A DNA stretch of 64,000 nucleotides from contig NZ_CP177163.1 of the NCBI RefSeq assembly GCF_046736075.1, positions 744,001 to 808,000 of the forward strand, written 5' to 3'. The position numbers and the translations under genes were made by a program. The notes under the pieces were generated by a model. It did no database searches. It was given only the letters and a program-made list of their open reading frames with translations, and had not been told where the DNA came from. This DNA is from Stenotrophomonas sp046736075. Its GTDB lineage: Bacteria > Pseudomonadota > Gammaproteobacteria > Xanthomonadales > Xanthomonadaceae. Below, one piece after another: positions 8,979 to 17,074 of this stretch (positions are counted from its first letter, which is position 1; the number at the start of each line of letters is the position of its first letter).

Positions 8979-10319
8979 ATGGACCGCAGCGCGCAGATCC
9001 TCACGCCCAGCCAGCTCAACATCCTGGCCCGCGACCTGCTGGAAGGCGCCTTCCCGCTGATCTGGGTGGAAGCCGAACTCGGCAGCGTCACCCGCCCGGC
9101 GTCCGGCCACATGTACTTCACGCTGAAGGATGCGCGCGCGCAGATCCGCGCCGCGCTGTTCAAGCCAAAAAGCCAGTGGCTGAAATTCATTCCGCGCGAA
9201 GGCATGCGCGTGCTGGCGCGCGGCCGGTTGACCCTGTACGAAGCGCGTGGCGAGTACCAGCTGGTGCTGGACCACATGGAGGAAGCCGGTGAAGGCGCCC
9301 TGCGCCGCGCCTACGAACAGCTCAAGGCGCGCCTGGAGGCCGAGGGCCTGTTCGCGCCCGAGCGCAAGCGCGCCCTGCCCACCCACGTGCGCCGCCTTGC
9401 AGTAATCACCTCCCCCACCGGCGCGGCCGTACGCGACGTGCTCAGCGTGCTGGAACGGCGCTTCCCGCTGCTGGAAGTGGACCTGCTGCCGAGCCTGGTG
9501 CAGGGCGACAGTGCCGCCGCGCAGATCACCGCGTTGCTGCGCGGCGCCGATGCCAGCGGCCGCTACGACGTGATCCTGCTGACCCGCGGTGGCGGGTCGC
9601 TGGAAGACCTGTGGGCCTTCAACGACGAACAACTGGCCCGCGCCATTGCTGCCAGCACCACCCCGGTGGTCGCCGCGGTGGGTCACGAAACCGACTTCAG
9701 CCTGGCCGATTTCGCCGCCGATCTGCGTGCGCCCACGCCGTCGGTTGCTGCCGAGCTGCTGGTACCTGACCAGCGCGACCTGCTGCTGCATCTGCGCCGC
9801 CTGGATGCGCGCCTGGCGCAGTTGCAGCGCCATGCACTGGGCCAGGCCATGCAGCGCACCGACCGTGCCCTGCTGCGCCTCAATGCGCAGAGCCCGCAGG
9901 CCCGCCTGCAGCTGCTGCGGCGTCGCCAGCAGGACGCCGCGCGACACCTCACCGCGCTGTGGCAGCAACAGCACGAGCGCCGCCTGGCGCGGCTGCGGCA
10001 TGCCGCAGCAGTGCTGCGCAACGGCCATCCGCAGCGCCGCCTGGATGCGCTGCGCGAGCGCCTGCACCGCCTGCAGCCACGGGCCGACGGCGCCATCGCA
10101 CGCCACCTGCAGCGCGACGGCCTGCGCCTGCGTGCCCTGGCACGCTCGATGGAGGCGGTCAGCCCGCTGGCCACGGTGGCACGCGGTTACGCCATCCTGA
10201 CCCGCGAGGACGATGGCAGCCTGGTGCGGTCCCCGTTGCAGGTCCGGCCCGGCGACACGCTCACCGCGCGCGTGCAGGACGGTGCCATCCAGGTGGTGGT
10301 GAAAGACCCCGCGCGCTGA
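8979..10319 (+). CDS. xseA: Exodeoxyribonuclease VII large subunit
   Basis: A 446-aa XseA, the catalytic subunit of ExoVII, a single-strand-specific exonuclease acting with XseB. The N-terminal OB fold ('LGSVTRPASGHMYFTLKD', about residues 29-46) is followed by the nuclease core with 'VITSPTGAAVRDVL', 'LTRGGGSLEDLWAFND' and 'VGHETDFSLADFAADLRAPT'. A long Arg/Leu/Gln-rich coiled coil (about 270-390) follows, and the tail contains 'VARGYAIL'. The start at 8979 matches the family N-terminus (DRSAQILTPSQLN); no clear Shine-Dalgarno is present. xseB is not adjacent. Confidence 0.96.
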   Translation: MDRSAQILTPSQLNILARDLLEGAFPLIWVEAELGSVTRPASGHMYFTLKDARAQIRAALFKPKSQWLKFIPREGMRVLARGRLTLYEARGEYQLVLDHMEEAGEGALRRAYEQLKARLEAEGLFAPERKRALPTHVRRLAVITSPTGAAVRDVLSVLERRFPLLEVDLLPSLVQGDSAAAQITALLRGADASGRYDVILLTRGGGSLEDLWAFNDEQLARAIAASTTPVVAAVGHETDFSLADFAADLRAPTPSVAAELLVPDQRDLLLHLRRLDARLAQLQRHALGQAMQRTDRALLRLNAQSPQARLQLLRRRQQDAARHLTALWQQQHERRLARLRHAAAVLRNGHPQRRLDALRERLHRLQPRADGAIARHLQRDGLRLRALARSMEAVSPLATVARGYAILTREDDGSLVRSPLQVRPGDTLTARVQDGAIQVVVKDPAR

Positions 10320-10350
10320 GCCGCGCGCCGGGCTCGGATGCGGTTTGGTA

Positions 10351-11247
10351 TTACCTGGCGCTTTCGCAGAAGCGCTTGCGGTACTCCATTGCCTTTGGCA
10401 TCAGCGCCTGCAGGTTCTGGATGCGGGTGCCCGGGTTGGGATGGGTGGAAGAGAACTCCGGCGGCGACTGCCCGCTGTTCTGCCCCATCCGCTCCCACAA
10501 CGGGATCGCCTCGCGCGGGTCGAAGCACGCGGCGGCGGCGAGCATCAGGCCCACTTCGTCGGCCTGCGTCTCGTGGCTGCGCGCATACGGCAACAGGTAG
10601 CCGTAGCCCATCGCCGACATCACCATCTGTTGCTGCTGCGGGTCCATGCCACTGGCCGCGCCGGCCATCTGCCCGATCTGGGTCAGCTTCTGCTGGGCCA
10701 TGCGCTGGGCGCCGTGGCGGAGCAGCGCGTGGGCGATCTCGTGCCCCATCACCACCGCCATCGCATCGGTGGTGCGCGCCACCGGGATCAATCCGGTGTA
10801 CACCGCCATCTTGCCGCCCGGCAGGCAGAACGCATTGGCCTGCTCGGACTGGATGACATTCACTTCCCACTCGAAGTCGCGGGAGAAATGCGCCGGTTTG
10901 AGCCCATGCTCCTCGGCCAGCGCGGTTTCCACCACGTCGACCTTGTCGATCAGGCGCTGGGCGATCGCACGCACATCGCGCGACACCTGCAGGTTGGGGT
11001 CCACCGGGCGCTCCTGCGCCAGGATCTGCTGATAGGCCTGCAGCCCCAGCGCCTTCTCCTGGGTCGCATCAAGCGAGCTGTCGATGAGCACGCTTTCGCC
11101 GGTGTACGGGTCCACCGCGCGGTTGGAGAACCAGTAGAACGCGGCGTAGCCGGCGAAGGCCAGCAGCACCCACCAGCGGATGTTGCCGAACAATCCCGGT
11201 CGCCGGGCCCGGCCCTGCTGCTGACCGCCAAACGGATCGTTGCGCAT
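10351..11247 (-). CDS. M48 family metalloprotease
   Basis: A 298-aa membrane-anchored peptidase of family M48. A single N-terminal membrane segment (about residues 25-43, WWVLLAFAGYAAFYWFS) places the catalytic domain in the periplasm. The zinc motif HEIAH is in 'MGHEIAHALLRHGAQRM', and the downstream Glu ligand is in 'ETQADEVGLMLAAAACF'. 'SSTHPNPGTRIQNLQ' is the conserved C-terminal block seen in LoiP/BepA-type envelope quality-control proteases. The start at 11247 follows a possible GGAACCACGAG site. The gene lies just after the SUMF1-type lipoprotein gene and may be co-transcribed. Confidence 0.92.
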   Translation of the reverse strand: MRNDPFGGQQQGRARRPGLFGNIRWWVLLAFAGYAAFYWFSNRAVDPYTGESVLIDSSLDATQEKALGLQAYQQILAQERPVDPNLQVSRDVRAIAQRLIDKVDVVETALAEEHGLKPAHFSRDFEWEVNVIQSEQANAFCLPGGKMAVYTGLIPVARTTDAMAVVMGHEIAHALLRHGAQRMAQQKLTQIGQMAGAASGMDPQQQQMVMSAMGYGYLLPYARSHETQADEVGLMLAAAACFDPREAIPLWERMGQNSGQSPPEFSSTHPNPGTRIQNLQALMPKAMEYRKRFCESAR

Positions 11248-11306
11248 GCTCGTGGTTCCTGGTGGGTCCGGGGCACGCCGCCCCGCGCCCGCCCATCGTA
11301 GATGGC

Positions 11307-13178
11307 TCAGATGCCGCGCACCAGCCGGAAGCCGATGCGGGCGCTGGTGGTGTCCGAATCCTGCGACTGGCGCCAGGCGGCGCGGGTCTGCTCGGGCGCA
11401 TTGGCCCAGTTGCCGCCCCGGATCACCCGCTGGCGGCAGCCCGGGTTGAACCAGGCCACGCCGTCGGACGGGGCGCGCCGATAGCTGGCATGCCAGCAGT
11501 CGGCGACCCATTCGCTGAGGTTGCCGGCGATGTCGTGCACGCCCCAGGCATTGGGTTCGAAGGTGGCCACCGGGGCCGGCCCCCAGTAGCCGTCGCCATA
11601 ACCGACAAAGGCGTTGTACCAGTGACGCCCGGACGGCGACACATCCTTGCCACCGGTGAAGTTGCCCGCGCGCGGCGGCGGCGTGCCGGCGTCGCCCCAG
11701 GGGTAGCGACCGCTGCTGCCGGCGCGCAGGACATACTCGAACTCGGCTTCGCTGGGCAGGCGGTAGGAGCGGCCGGTCTGCTCGGACAGCCAGGCGGCAT
11801 AGTGCTCGGCATCGCGCACGCTGACGTGCATCACCGGCAGGTTGGCGATCGCCGGCGCGCCGTTGTAGTCCGACTGCCAGTCCACCCCACTGCGGCGCAT
11901 GAAGTTGCCGCTGCGCTCGTCATACACGATCGAATGGCCACGCCGGGTTGCACGTGGCCGCGCCTTGGTCGCCTCCACGTAGCGGCGGAAGTCGGCCACG
12001 GTCACCTCGGTGATCGACAGCGCGAACCCGCGCTCGAAACGCACGTAGTGGGACGGCTTCTCGGCATCGGTGGCGCCTGGCTCGCTGTCGCCCGCGCCCA
12101 TCTGGAAGCCGCCATGCGGCACCACGATCATCTGCGGGCCGCGCCCGCCATCGCGCAGCGCATCGCTGAACACCTGGCGCGGTCGGAAGCTGCCGTAGTG
12201 GGTGACCAGCTCGATGCGCTCGCGCAGCTGCACCACCACCGGATCGCCCGGCAAGGCGATCCGCAGCGCATCTTCCAGCTTCTGCCGCGCCGGCTTGAGC
12301 CCCTGCGGCGTCGCCAGGTCGCGCAGCCCCTCATCACGCAGCCGGACCAGCGTATCGGCACGGATGCGCTCGATCCGTTCGAACGCATCGGCGATGGTGA
12401 TCGACGAATCGCGCACCTTGGCCGCCTCGGCCAGCCAGGTACCGGCAGCGCTGAAGTCGGTGGCGCGCGCGGCGTCTTCGGCGCGCCGGATCAACGCGCT
12501 CTCCGCAGCCGCCAGGCCCTGGCGTGCGCGCGCGTTGTCCGGGTCCAGGGCCAGCGCCTCACGGAAATTGGGAATGGCGCCATCGCCGTCTTCGCCGATG
12601 CGCCCGGCGCGCAGATCGTCCTCGCCGGCGCGGTTGTAGGCCACCACCCGCTGCGCCATCTCCACGCGGGTCTGCAACTGGCGCACCTTGGGGTCCTGCG
12701 GCGCCAGCGTCAGCAGCACCAGGGCCATCTCACCGGCCTCGGCCAGGGCCTCGCGCTGCTTCAACGGGCGTGCCAACAACGCGGTTGCCTCAACCAGCAG
12801 GCGCTGCCGCGCGCGCATCAGCCCGGCCTGCGCCTGGCGATCGGCGGGGTTGTGCTGCAACAGGCCCAGCCAGATCGGGATCGCATCGGCGGCCGTGGCG
12901 TACAGCCGCCCCTGCTCGAATGCCTGCGTCGCGTCACGGTGCGCCTTGGCCACGCCCTGCGCGTCGATCGCGACCGCCGGCGGCTCCCAGCGCTGCACGG
13001 TTTCGGCCGCGTCCTCGCCCCCGATGGTGACCTGTGCCGCCACCGGCTCACGCACTGTGGGCGCCGGCCCGGTGCCCGCCGCAGGCGGCGTGGCAGCCGG
13101 CGGCGTCGAGGGCGAGCAGCCGCTGGCCATCCCCAGCGTCAGGGCCAGCAACAACGGCAATGTGCCGGACGATCGCAA
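11307..13178 (-). CDS. SUMF1/formylglycine-generating-enzyme-fold lipoprotein
   Basis: A 623-aa lipoprotein with a C-terminal SUMF1-type domain (about 370-623). Signature stretches are 'FQMGAGDSE', 'ITEVTVADFRRYVEA', 'YRLPSEAEFEYVLRAG', 'GNLSEWVADCW' and 'RVIRGGNWANAPEQTRAAWR'. The middle (about 85-330) is helical and TPR-like. The N-terminus is a lipobox signal (LGMASGC, Cys21). Known formylglycine-generating enzymes use a pair of Cys or copper ligands that I cannot confirm here, so enzyme activity is uncertain. Many such proteins are ligand-binding or serve as envelope scaffolds. The start is a TTG at 13178 preceded by AGGGAA. No in-frame ATG lies between it and the upstream stop, and the next Met would cut the signal peptide. 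Confidence 0.85.
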   Translation of the reverse strand: MRSSGTLPLLLALTLGMASGCSPSTPPAATPPAAGTGPAPTVREPVAAQVTIGGEDAAETVQRWEPPAVAIDAQGVAKAHRDATQAFEQGRLYATAADAIPIWLGLLQHNPADRQAQAGLMRARQRLLVEATALLARPLKQREALAEAGEMALVLLTLAPQDPKVRQLQTRVEMAQRVVAYNRAGEDDLRAGRIGEDGDGAIPNFREALALDPDNARARQGLAAAESALIRRAEDAARATDFSAAGTWLAEAAKVRDSSITIADAFERIERIRADTLVRLRDEGLRDLATPQGLKPARQKLEDALRIALPGDPVVVQLRERIELVTHYGSFRPRQVFSDALRDGGRGPQMIVVPHGGFQMGAGDSEPGATDAEKPSHYVRFERGFALSITEVTVADFRRYVEATKARPRATRRGHSIVYDERSGNFMRRSGVDWQSDYNGAPAIANLPVMHVSVRDAEHYAAWLSEQTGRSYRLPSEAEFEYVLRAGSSGRYPWGDAGTPPPRAGNFTGGKDVSPSGRHWYNAFVGYGDGYWGPAPVATFEPNAWGVHDIAGNLSEWVADCWHASYRRAPSDGVAWFNPGCRQRVIRGGNWANAPEQTRAAWRQSQDSDTTSARIGFRLVRGI

Positions 13179-13282
13179 ATTCGGTTCCCTGCCGCCAGGT
13201 GGTTCAGGGCCTCATCATACTGGCGCGGCCGTGCAGGGGTGCATCGCGTTATCCTCCCCACCCTGAGCAGACCCTGCAGTCG

Positions 13283-14374
13283 ATGGAACCCCACGTGGCT
13301 TACTGGATCAAAACCCCGGCGGAACTGGATGAGCGCTACCGCCAGCGCCCCACCCGCATTGGCCTGGATACCGAGTTCATCCGCGAGCGCACGTACTGGC
13401 CGCAGCTGGCGCTGGTGCAGATGGCGGTCGGCGATGAAATCCTGCTGATCGATCCGCTGATCCCGGGCATGACCGAGGCGCTGGCGCCCTGGCTGACCGA
13501 CACCTCCATCCTCAAGATCATGCACAGCGCCAGCGAAGACCTGGTCACCTTCAAGGTCGCCTGCGGCGCGCTGCCCCGGCCGCTGTTCGACACCCAGATC
13601 GGTGCGGCGCTGGCCGGGATCGGGGGCGGCATGGGCTACCAGAAGCTGGTCAACGCGATCACCGGCGTCACCCTGGCCAAGGGCGAGACCCGTTCGGACT
13701 GGATGCGGCGCCCGCTCTCCGACGCGCAGCTGGAGTACGCCGCCGATGATGTGGAGTATCTGTTCGCGCTGCACGACGCGATCGACGCCAAGCTGGGCGA
13801 GCTCGATCGTCGCCAGTGGCTGCAGGACGATGCCGAGCGCCTGCTCGCCAGCGTAGAGCACGACGAAGAGCGCTGGCCGCACGTGGCCATGCGCTCGGCG
13901 CAGTTCATGGATACGCCTGCGCAGATGCGCCTGCTGCGGTTGCTGCGCTGGCGCGATGTGCAGGCGCGCGCCAGCGACAAGCCGCGCAGCTGGGTGCTCG
14001 ACAACGAGCTGGCCGCCGTGCTGGCGCGGACGCCACCGGCCGATGCCGACGCACTCGGCACGCTGATGGAGGGCTTCCCCAAGGCGCCACGCAAGCTGGC
14101 GGCACAGGTCTGGCAGGCGCTGGTCACGCCGCTGGACGACGAGGCCGAGGCACCGTTGGCATTGCCGGCCAATGACACCAACAAGCAGGCGCTCAAGCGC
14201 CTGCAGGATGCGGTCGCCGCACGCACTGCCGAGCTGGGCCTGCCCGATGGCGTGCTGGCCTCGCGCAAGCATCTGGAAAGCTATCTGGAAAGCCGCCAGT
14301 GGCCGGCCGCACTCGCCGGCTGGCGCCAGGCGCAGTTGGAACCGGCGCTCGCACCGCTGCTGCCGGCCGGGTGA
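13283..14374 (+). CDS. rnd: Ribonuclease D
   Basis: A 363-aa 3'-5' exoribonuclease that trims tRNA and other structured RNA ends. The DEDD nuclease residues are visible: Asp and Glu in 'GLDTEFIRERTY' (about 27-38), Asp in 'HSASEDL', and the last Asp/Tyr in 'YAADDVEYL'. An HRDC domain follows (about 210-290, 'LLRLLRWRDVQARASDKPRSWV'), and the protein ends in a second helical region. Length is normal. It is divergent from the SUMF1-type lipoprotein gene with about 100 bases between them. Confidence 0.95.
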   Translation: MEPHVAYWIKTPAELDERYRQRPTRIGLDTEFIRERTYWPQLALVQMAVGDEILLIDPLIPGMTEALAPWLTDTSILKIMHSASEDLVTFKVACGALPRPLFDTQIGAALAGIGGGMGYQKLVNAITGVTLAKGETRSDWMRRPLSDAQLEYAADDVEYLFALHDAIDAKLGELDRRQWLQDDAERLLASVEHDEERWPHVAMRSAQFMDTPAQMRLLRLLRWRDVQARASDKPRSWVLDNELAAVLARTPPADADALGTLMEGFPKAPRKLAAQVWQALVTPLDDEAEAPLALPANDTNKQALKRLQDAVAARTAELGLPDGVLASRKHLESYLESRQWPAALAGWRQAQLEPALAPLLPAG

Positions 14375-14524
14375 TCGCGCGGCACGCGCGCGTGGTCGAC
14401 ATCGACCACGCGCACTGCCCTGCTGCAGGCTGAATCAACCGCAGGCGGCCATGACCGCAGACATATGGGAACGCACCGTGCTGCGTGCAAGAGTGGCTTC
14501 ACCGCCACCCCTGCAAGGATTCCC

Positions 14525-15697
14525 ATGCAATCGATCCGGACACGATGGACCGTGGTTCCCTGTGGCGCGCGAGGCCTGCGCGCGTTGCTGGCGCTGGGGC
14601 TGATCCTGGCGATCGGCAACGCCGGTGCTGCCGACACGCTCGATGCGCGCATCACCACCGCCATGCAGGGCACCGCCACCCCCGCGATGGGCGTGCTGGT
14701 GATCCGCGATGGCAAGGTCGCCGACCAGGCGGTCAGCGGCGTGCGCCGCAGCGACGCCAAGACCGCAGCCACCCGCGACGACCAGTGGATGATCGGCTCC
14801 ACCGGCAAGCCGATCACCGTGGCGATGATCGCACGCCTGGTCGAACAGGGCGTGCTGACGTGGGATGCCCCGTTGTCGACGATGCTGCCGGAACTGTCGG
14901 CGCAGATGCGCCCGGAGTACCGCAATGTCACCCTGGTACAGCTGCTGTCGCACCGCGCCGGCCTGCCGGAAAACCTGACCGATGCGGCCGCACTGGATGC
15001 CTTCTTCACCGACGCCCGGCCGCTGCCGGTGCAGCGCGAGGCCTATATCAAGGCTGCGTTGGCCGAGGCGCCGGTGCATGCGCCGGGTACCGAGTTCGCC
15101 TACAGCAACAGCGGCTTCCTGATTGCCGCGGTAATTGCCGAGCACGCCACCGGCAAGGATGTCGAAACGCTGATGCAGCGTGAAGTATTCGGTCCGCTGG
15201 GCATGACGGGCGCCGGTTTCGGCCCGACGCGCGGCAACCAGCCGCTGGGCCACCGCGCCGGCAAGCCGGTGAGCACCGCACCGCGCAAGGCCGATGACGG
15301 CGTACCGCCGATCTACACCGCCGCCGGCAACCTGCACATGCGCCTGCAGGACCTGGCGTTGTTCGCCATCGACCAACTGGCCGGCAGCCAGGGCAAGGGC
15401 ACGCTGCTCACCCCGGCGTCCTACGCGTTGATGCAGACCGCGCAGCCGGGCAGCGGATCGGGCCTGGACTGGGGCGTGCAGCCCTCCATCGCCGGGCGCC
15501 AGGGGCCGGTGCTCGTGCACGGCGGCTCGGATGGCAACTGGCTGGCCTGGGTGGTGCTGTTCCCGGGCCAGAACAACGCCGTGATCGCCATCGCCAACGC
15601 GGCCGACGACATGGGCGCGGACAAGGCCACGATGGGCGTACTGGGCGGCCTGTTCGCCGAACTGGCACCGCCGCTGGCCGCGCCTGCCGCCAGATGA
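14525..15697 (+). CDS. Serine hydrolase of the beta-lactamase / DD-peptidase fold
   Basis: A 390-aa exported protein of the class C beta-lactamase-related family (PF00144), which includes DD-peptidases, esterases and aminopeptidases; the actual substrate cannot be told from sequence. The signal peptide covers about residues 1-35 (LRALLALGLILAIGNAGAA). Active-site motifs are present in the expected order: SxxK in 'GSTGKPIT', YxN in 'YSNSGF' and HxG in 'VHGGSDGN'. The ATG at 14525 was chosen because it has an AAGGA site five bases upstream and begins directly with the signal peptide; an earlier ATG at 14465 gives an implausible N-terminus. Confidence 0.9.
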   Translation: MQSIRTRWTVVPCGARGLRALLALGLILAIGNAGAADTLDARITTAMQGTATPAMGVLVIRDGKVADQAVSGVRRSDAKTAATRDDQWMIGSTGKPITVAMIARLVEQGVLTWDAPLSTMLPELSAQMRPEYRNVTLVQLLSHRAGLPENLTDAAALDAFFTDARPLPVQREAYIKAALAEAPVHAPGTEFAYSNSGFLIAAVIAEHATGKDVETLMQREVFGPLGMTGAGFGPTRGNQPLGHRAGKPVSTAPRKADDGVPPIYTAAGNLHMRLQDLALFAIDQLAGSQGKGTLLTPASYALMQTAQPGSGSGLDWGVQPSIAGRQGPVLVHGGSDGNWLAWVVLFPGQNNAVIAIANAADDMGADKATMGVLGGLFAELAPPLAAPAAR

Positions 15698-15746
15698 ACC
15701 GGCCTGCCGCACCGCCCTGCCGCCCATGCGCGCAGGGCGGCGCTGC

Positions 15747-16880
15747 TCACACGTAACCGCGTGATTTCAGCAGCGCCCAACGCTCCGCACCAATGGCCTT
15801 GCGCATGGCCGGCAACGGATTCACCGCGCCGGTGTTGTCGGCCACGGCCACCACGAAATCGTCGGTGGTGACGAGCTGCGCGCGGCGCTCGGGCGCATCC
15901 AGCCACGCGGCCACCTGACGCAGCACGCGGTTGGCTGACGCCGAACTCTGGCGCAGTTCCATGTACTGGTTGTGGCGCTGGCAGACCTCGGTCAACGCCG
16001 GCTCGGTGAACCAGTGCTCGTGGGCGTCGCCCTGCACCTCGCGGATCTCGTCGGGTGCCCACAGGTAGTAATGCACCTCCTCGCCCCGCGCCATCACCTC
16101 GTCCCGATAGGATTGCCGGCCCCAGACCAGGAACGGCGGCCATGCCGAGGGGGTGTCCTCCTCGGTGAAACAGAGCAGCAGGCAGTACAGTGGTTCATCG
16201 CGCGGAATGCGCGGCAGCTGTGCCGCGATCGCGTCGATCAGCAGCCGCTCGACCTCCGCCGTGACCGTGGCCAGGGTCTCCCCCGGGCGTGGGCGCTGAT
16301 ACTCCAGGCGGCGCTCCCCGGTGGGACGACCCTCGGCCGTCAGGTATTCCAGAACGATCGTATCGAGCTGGCCGGCGTCGTTGTAGGTGAAAACATTCTG
16401 GCACCACCAGGTCGGCGCGCGCCGTGACCAGTTCTCGACCACCACGCGCTGCAGCTGCTCGCCCTCCCAATGGTAGGTTTCGTTGAAGCCACGCGTGTCG
16501 TCAATCAGGTCCAGACCGTGCAGGCGACCCCCGCGTTCGCGCCACGCCCACGCGGCAGTCAGGCACGCATCTTCGTCAAAGGACAGGCTGTGGCGTCCCT
16601 CCGGGCCATGCAGCCACGCGGTGCAGTTACCGTCTGCCTCGCATTCGATCACCACGCGGCCGTCCGCATCCAGGCCGTGCCGGATATGCGCACCGGGCTT
16701 GGCCTTGTCGTCGGCGACCCAGCGCGGCGTGGGGCCGCCGTGCTTCTCTTTGGAGAACGGCGGATCGAACGCCATCGAGGCGGTCGCCCAGCGCCAGCGC
16801 ACCACCCGCGCCCGGCACTGCCTGATCAGCGCGCGCGCAGCGGTGGCATCGGAATACGTTGTGTGCAGCTGTTCAAGCAT
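15747..16880 (-). CDS. Conserved hypothetical protein, 377 aa
   Basis: I do not recognise this protein. It is soluble-looking, with no signal peptide or membrane segment, and is rich in Trp, Glu and Arg. The N-terminal half has Trp-rich beta-like stretches ('RVVRWRWATASMAFDPPF', 'APTWWCQNVFTYNDAGQ', 'GERRLEYQRPRPGE'). The C-terminal half is helical and acidic ('WGRQSYRDEVMARGEEVHYY', 'EVCQRHNQYMELR'). The start at 16880 has a GAAAGGA site eight bases upstream. Codon use looks like the neighbours, so it is a resident gene. It is separated from the TonB receptor gene by a hairpin and forms no operon. Confidence 0.7.
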   Translation of the reverse strand: MLEQLHTTYSDATAARALIRQCRARVVRWRWATASMAFDPPFSKEKHGGPTPRWVADDKAKPGAHIRHGLDADGRVVIECEADGNCTAWLHGPEGRHSLSFDEDACLTAAWAWRERGGRLHGLDLIDDTRGFNETYHWEGEQLQRVVVENWSRRAPTWWCQNVFTYNDAGQLDTIVLEYLTAEGRPTGERRLEYQRPRPGETLATVTAEVERLLIDAIAAQLPRIPRDEPLYCLLLCFTEEDTPSAWPPFLVWGRQSYRDEVMARGEEVHYYLWAPDEIREVQGDAHEHWFTEPALTEVCQRHNQYMELRQSSASANRVLRQVAAWLDAPERRAQLVTTDDFVVAVADNTGAVNPLPAMRKAIGAERWALLKSRGYV

Positions 16881-16985
16881 GGTCGAGATCCTTTCAACAC
16901 GGAACATCCGCGCGGCAGCGCCGGTGCGCGATGCGGTGCGCGACCATAACATGCACCTCCGGCCGCCATCGATGCACACCGGAAA

Positions 16986-17017
16986 CGACAACGCCCTGCG
17001 TTGGCAGGGCGTTGTCG
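16986..17017 (-). terminator. Hairpin downstream of the TonB receptor gene
   Basis: A perfect 14-bp inverted repeat (CGACAACGCCCTGC and complement) with a GTTG loop, 58 bases past the receptor stop codon. There is no long T-tract, so it may be a processed stem rather than a strict intrinsic terminator. Confidence 0.6.
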
Positions 17018-17074
17018 AGGCAGGCAACAGGCAGCATCGGCACCGCGATCGCGCGGCGCCGATGCCGTGTCCAC

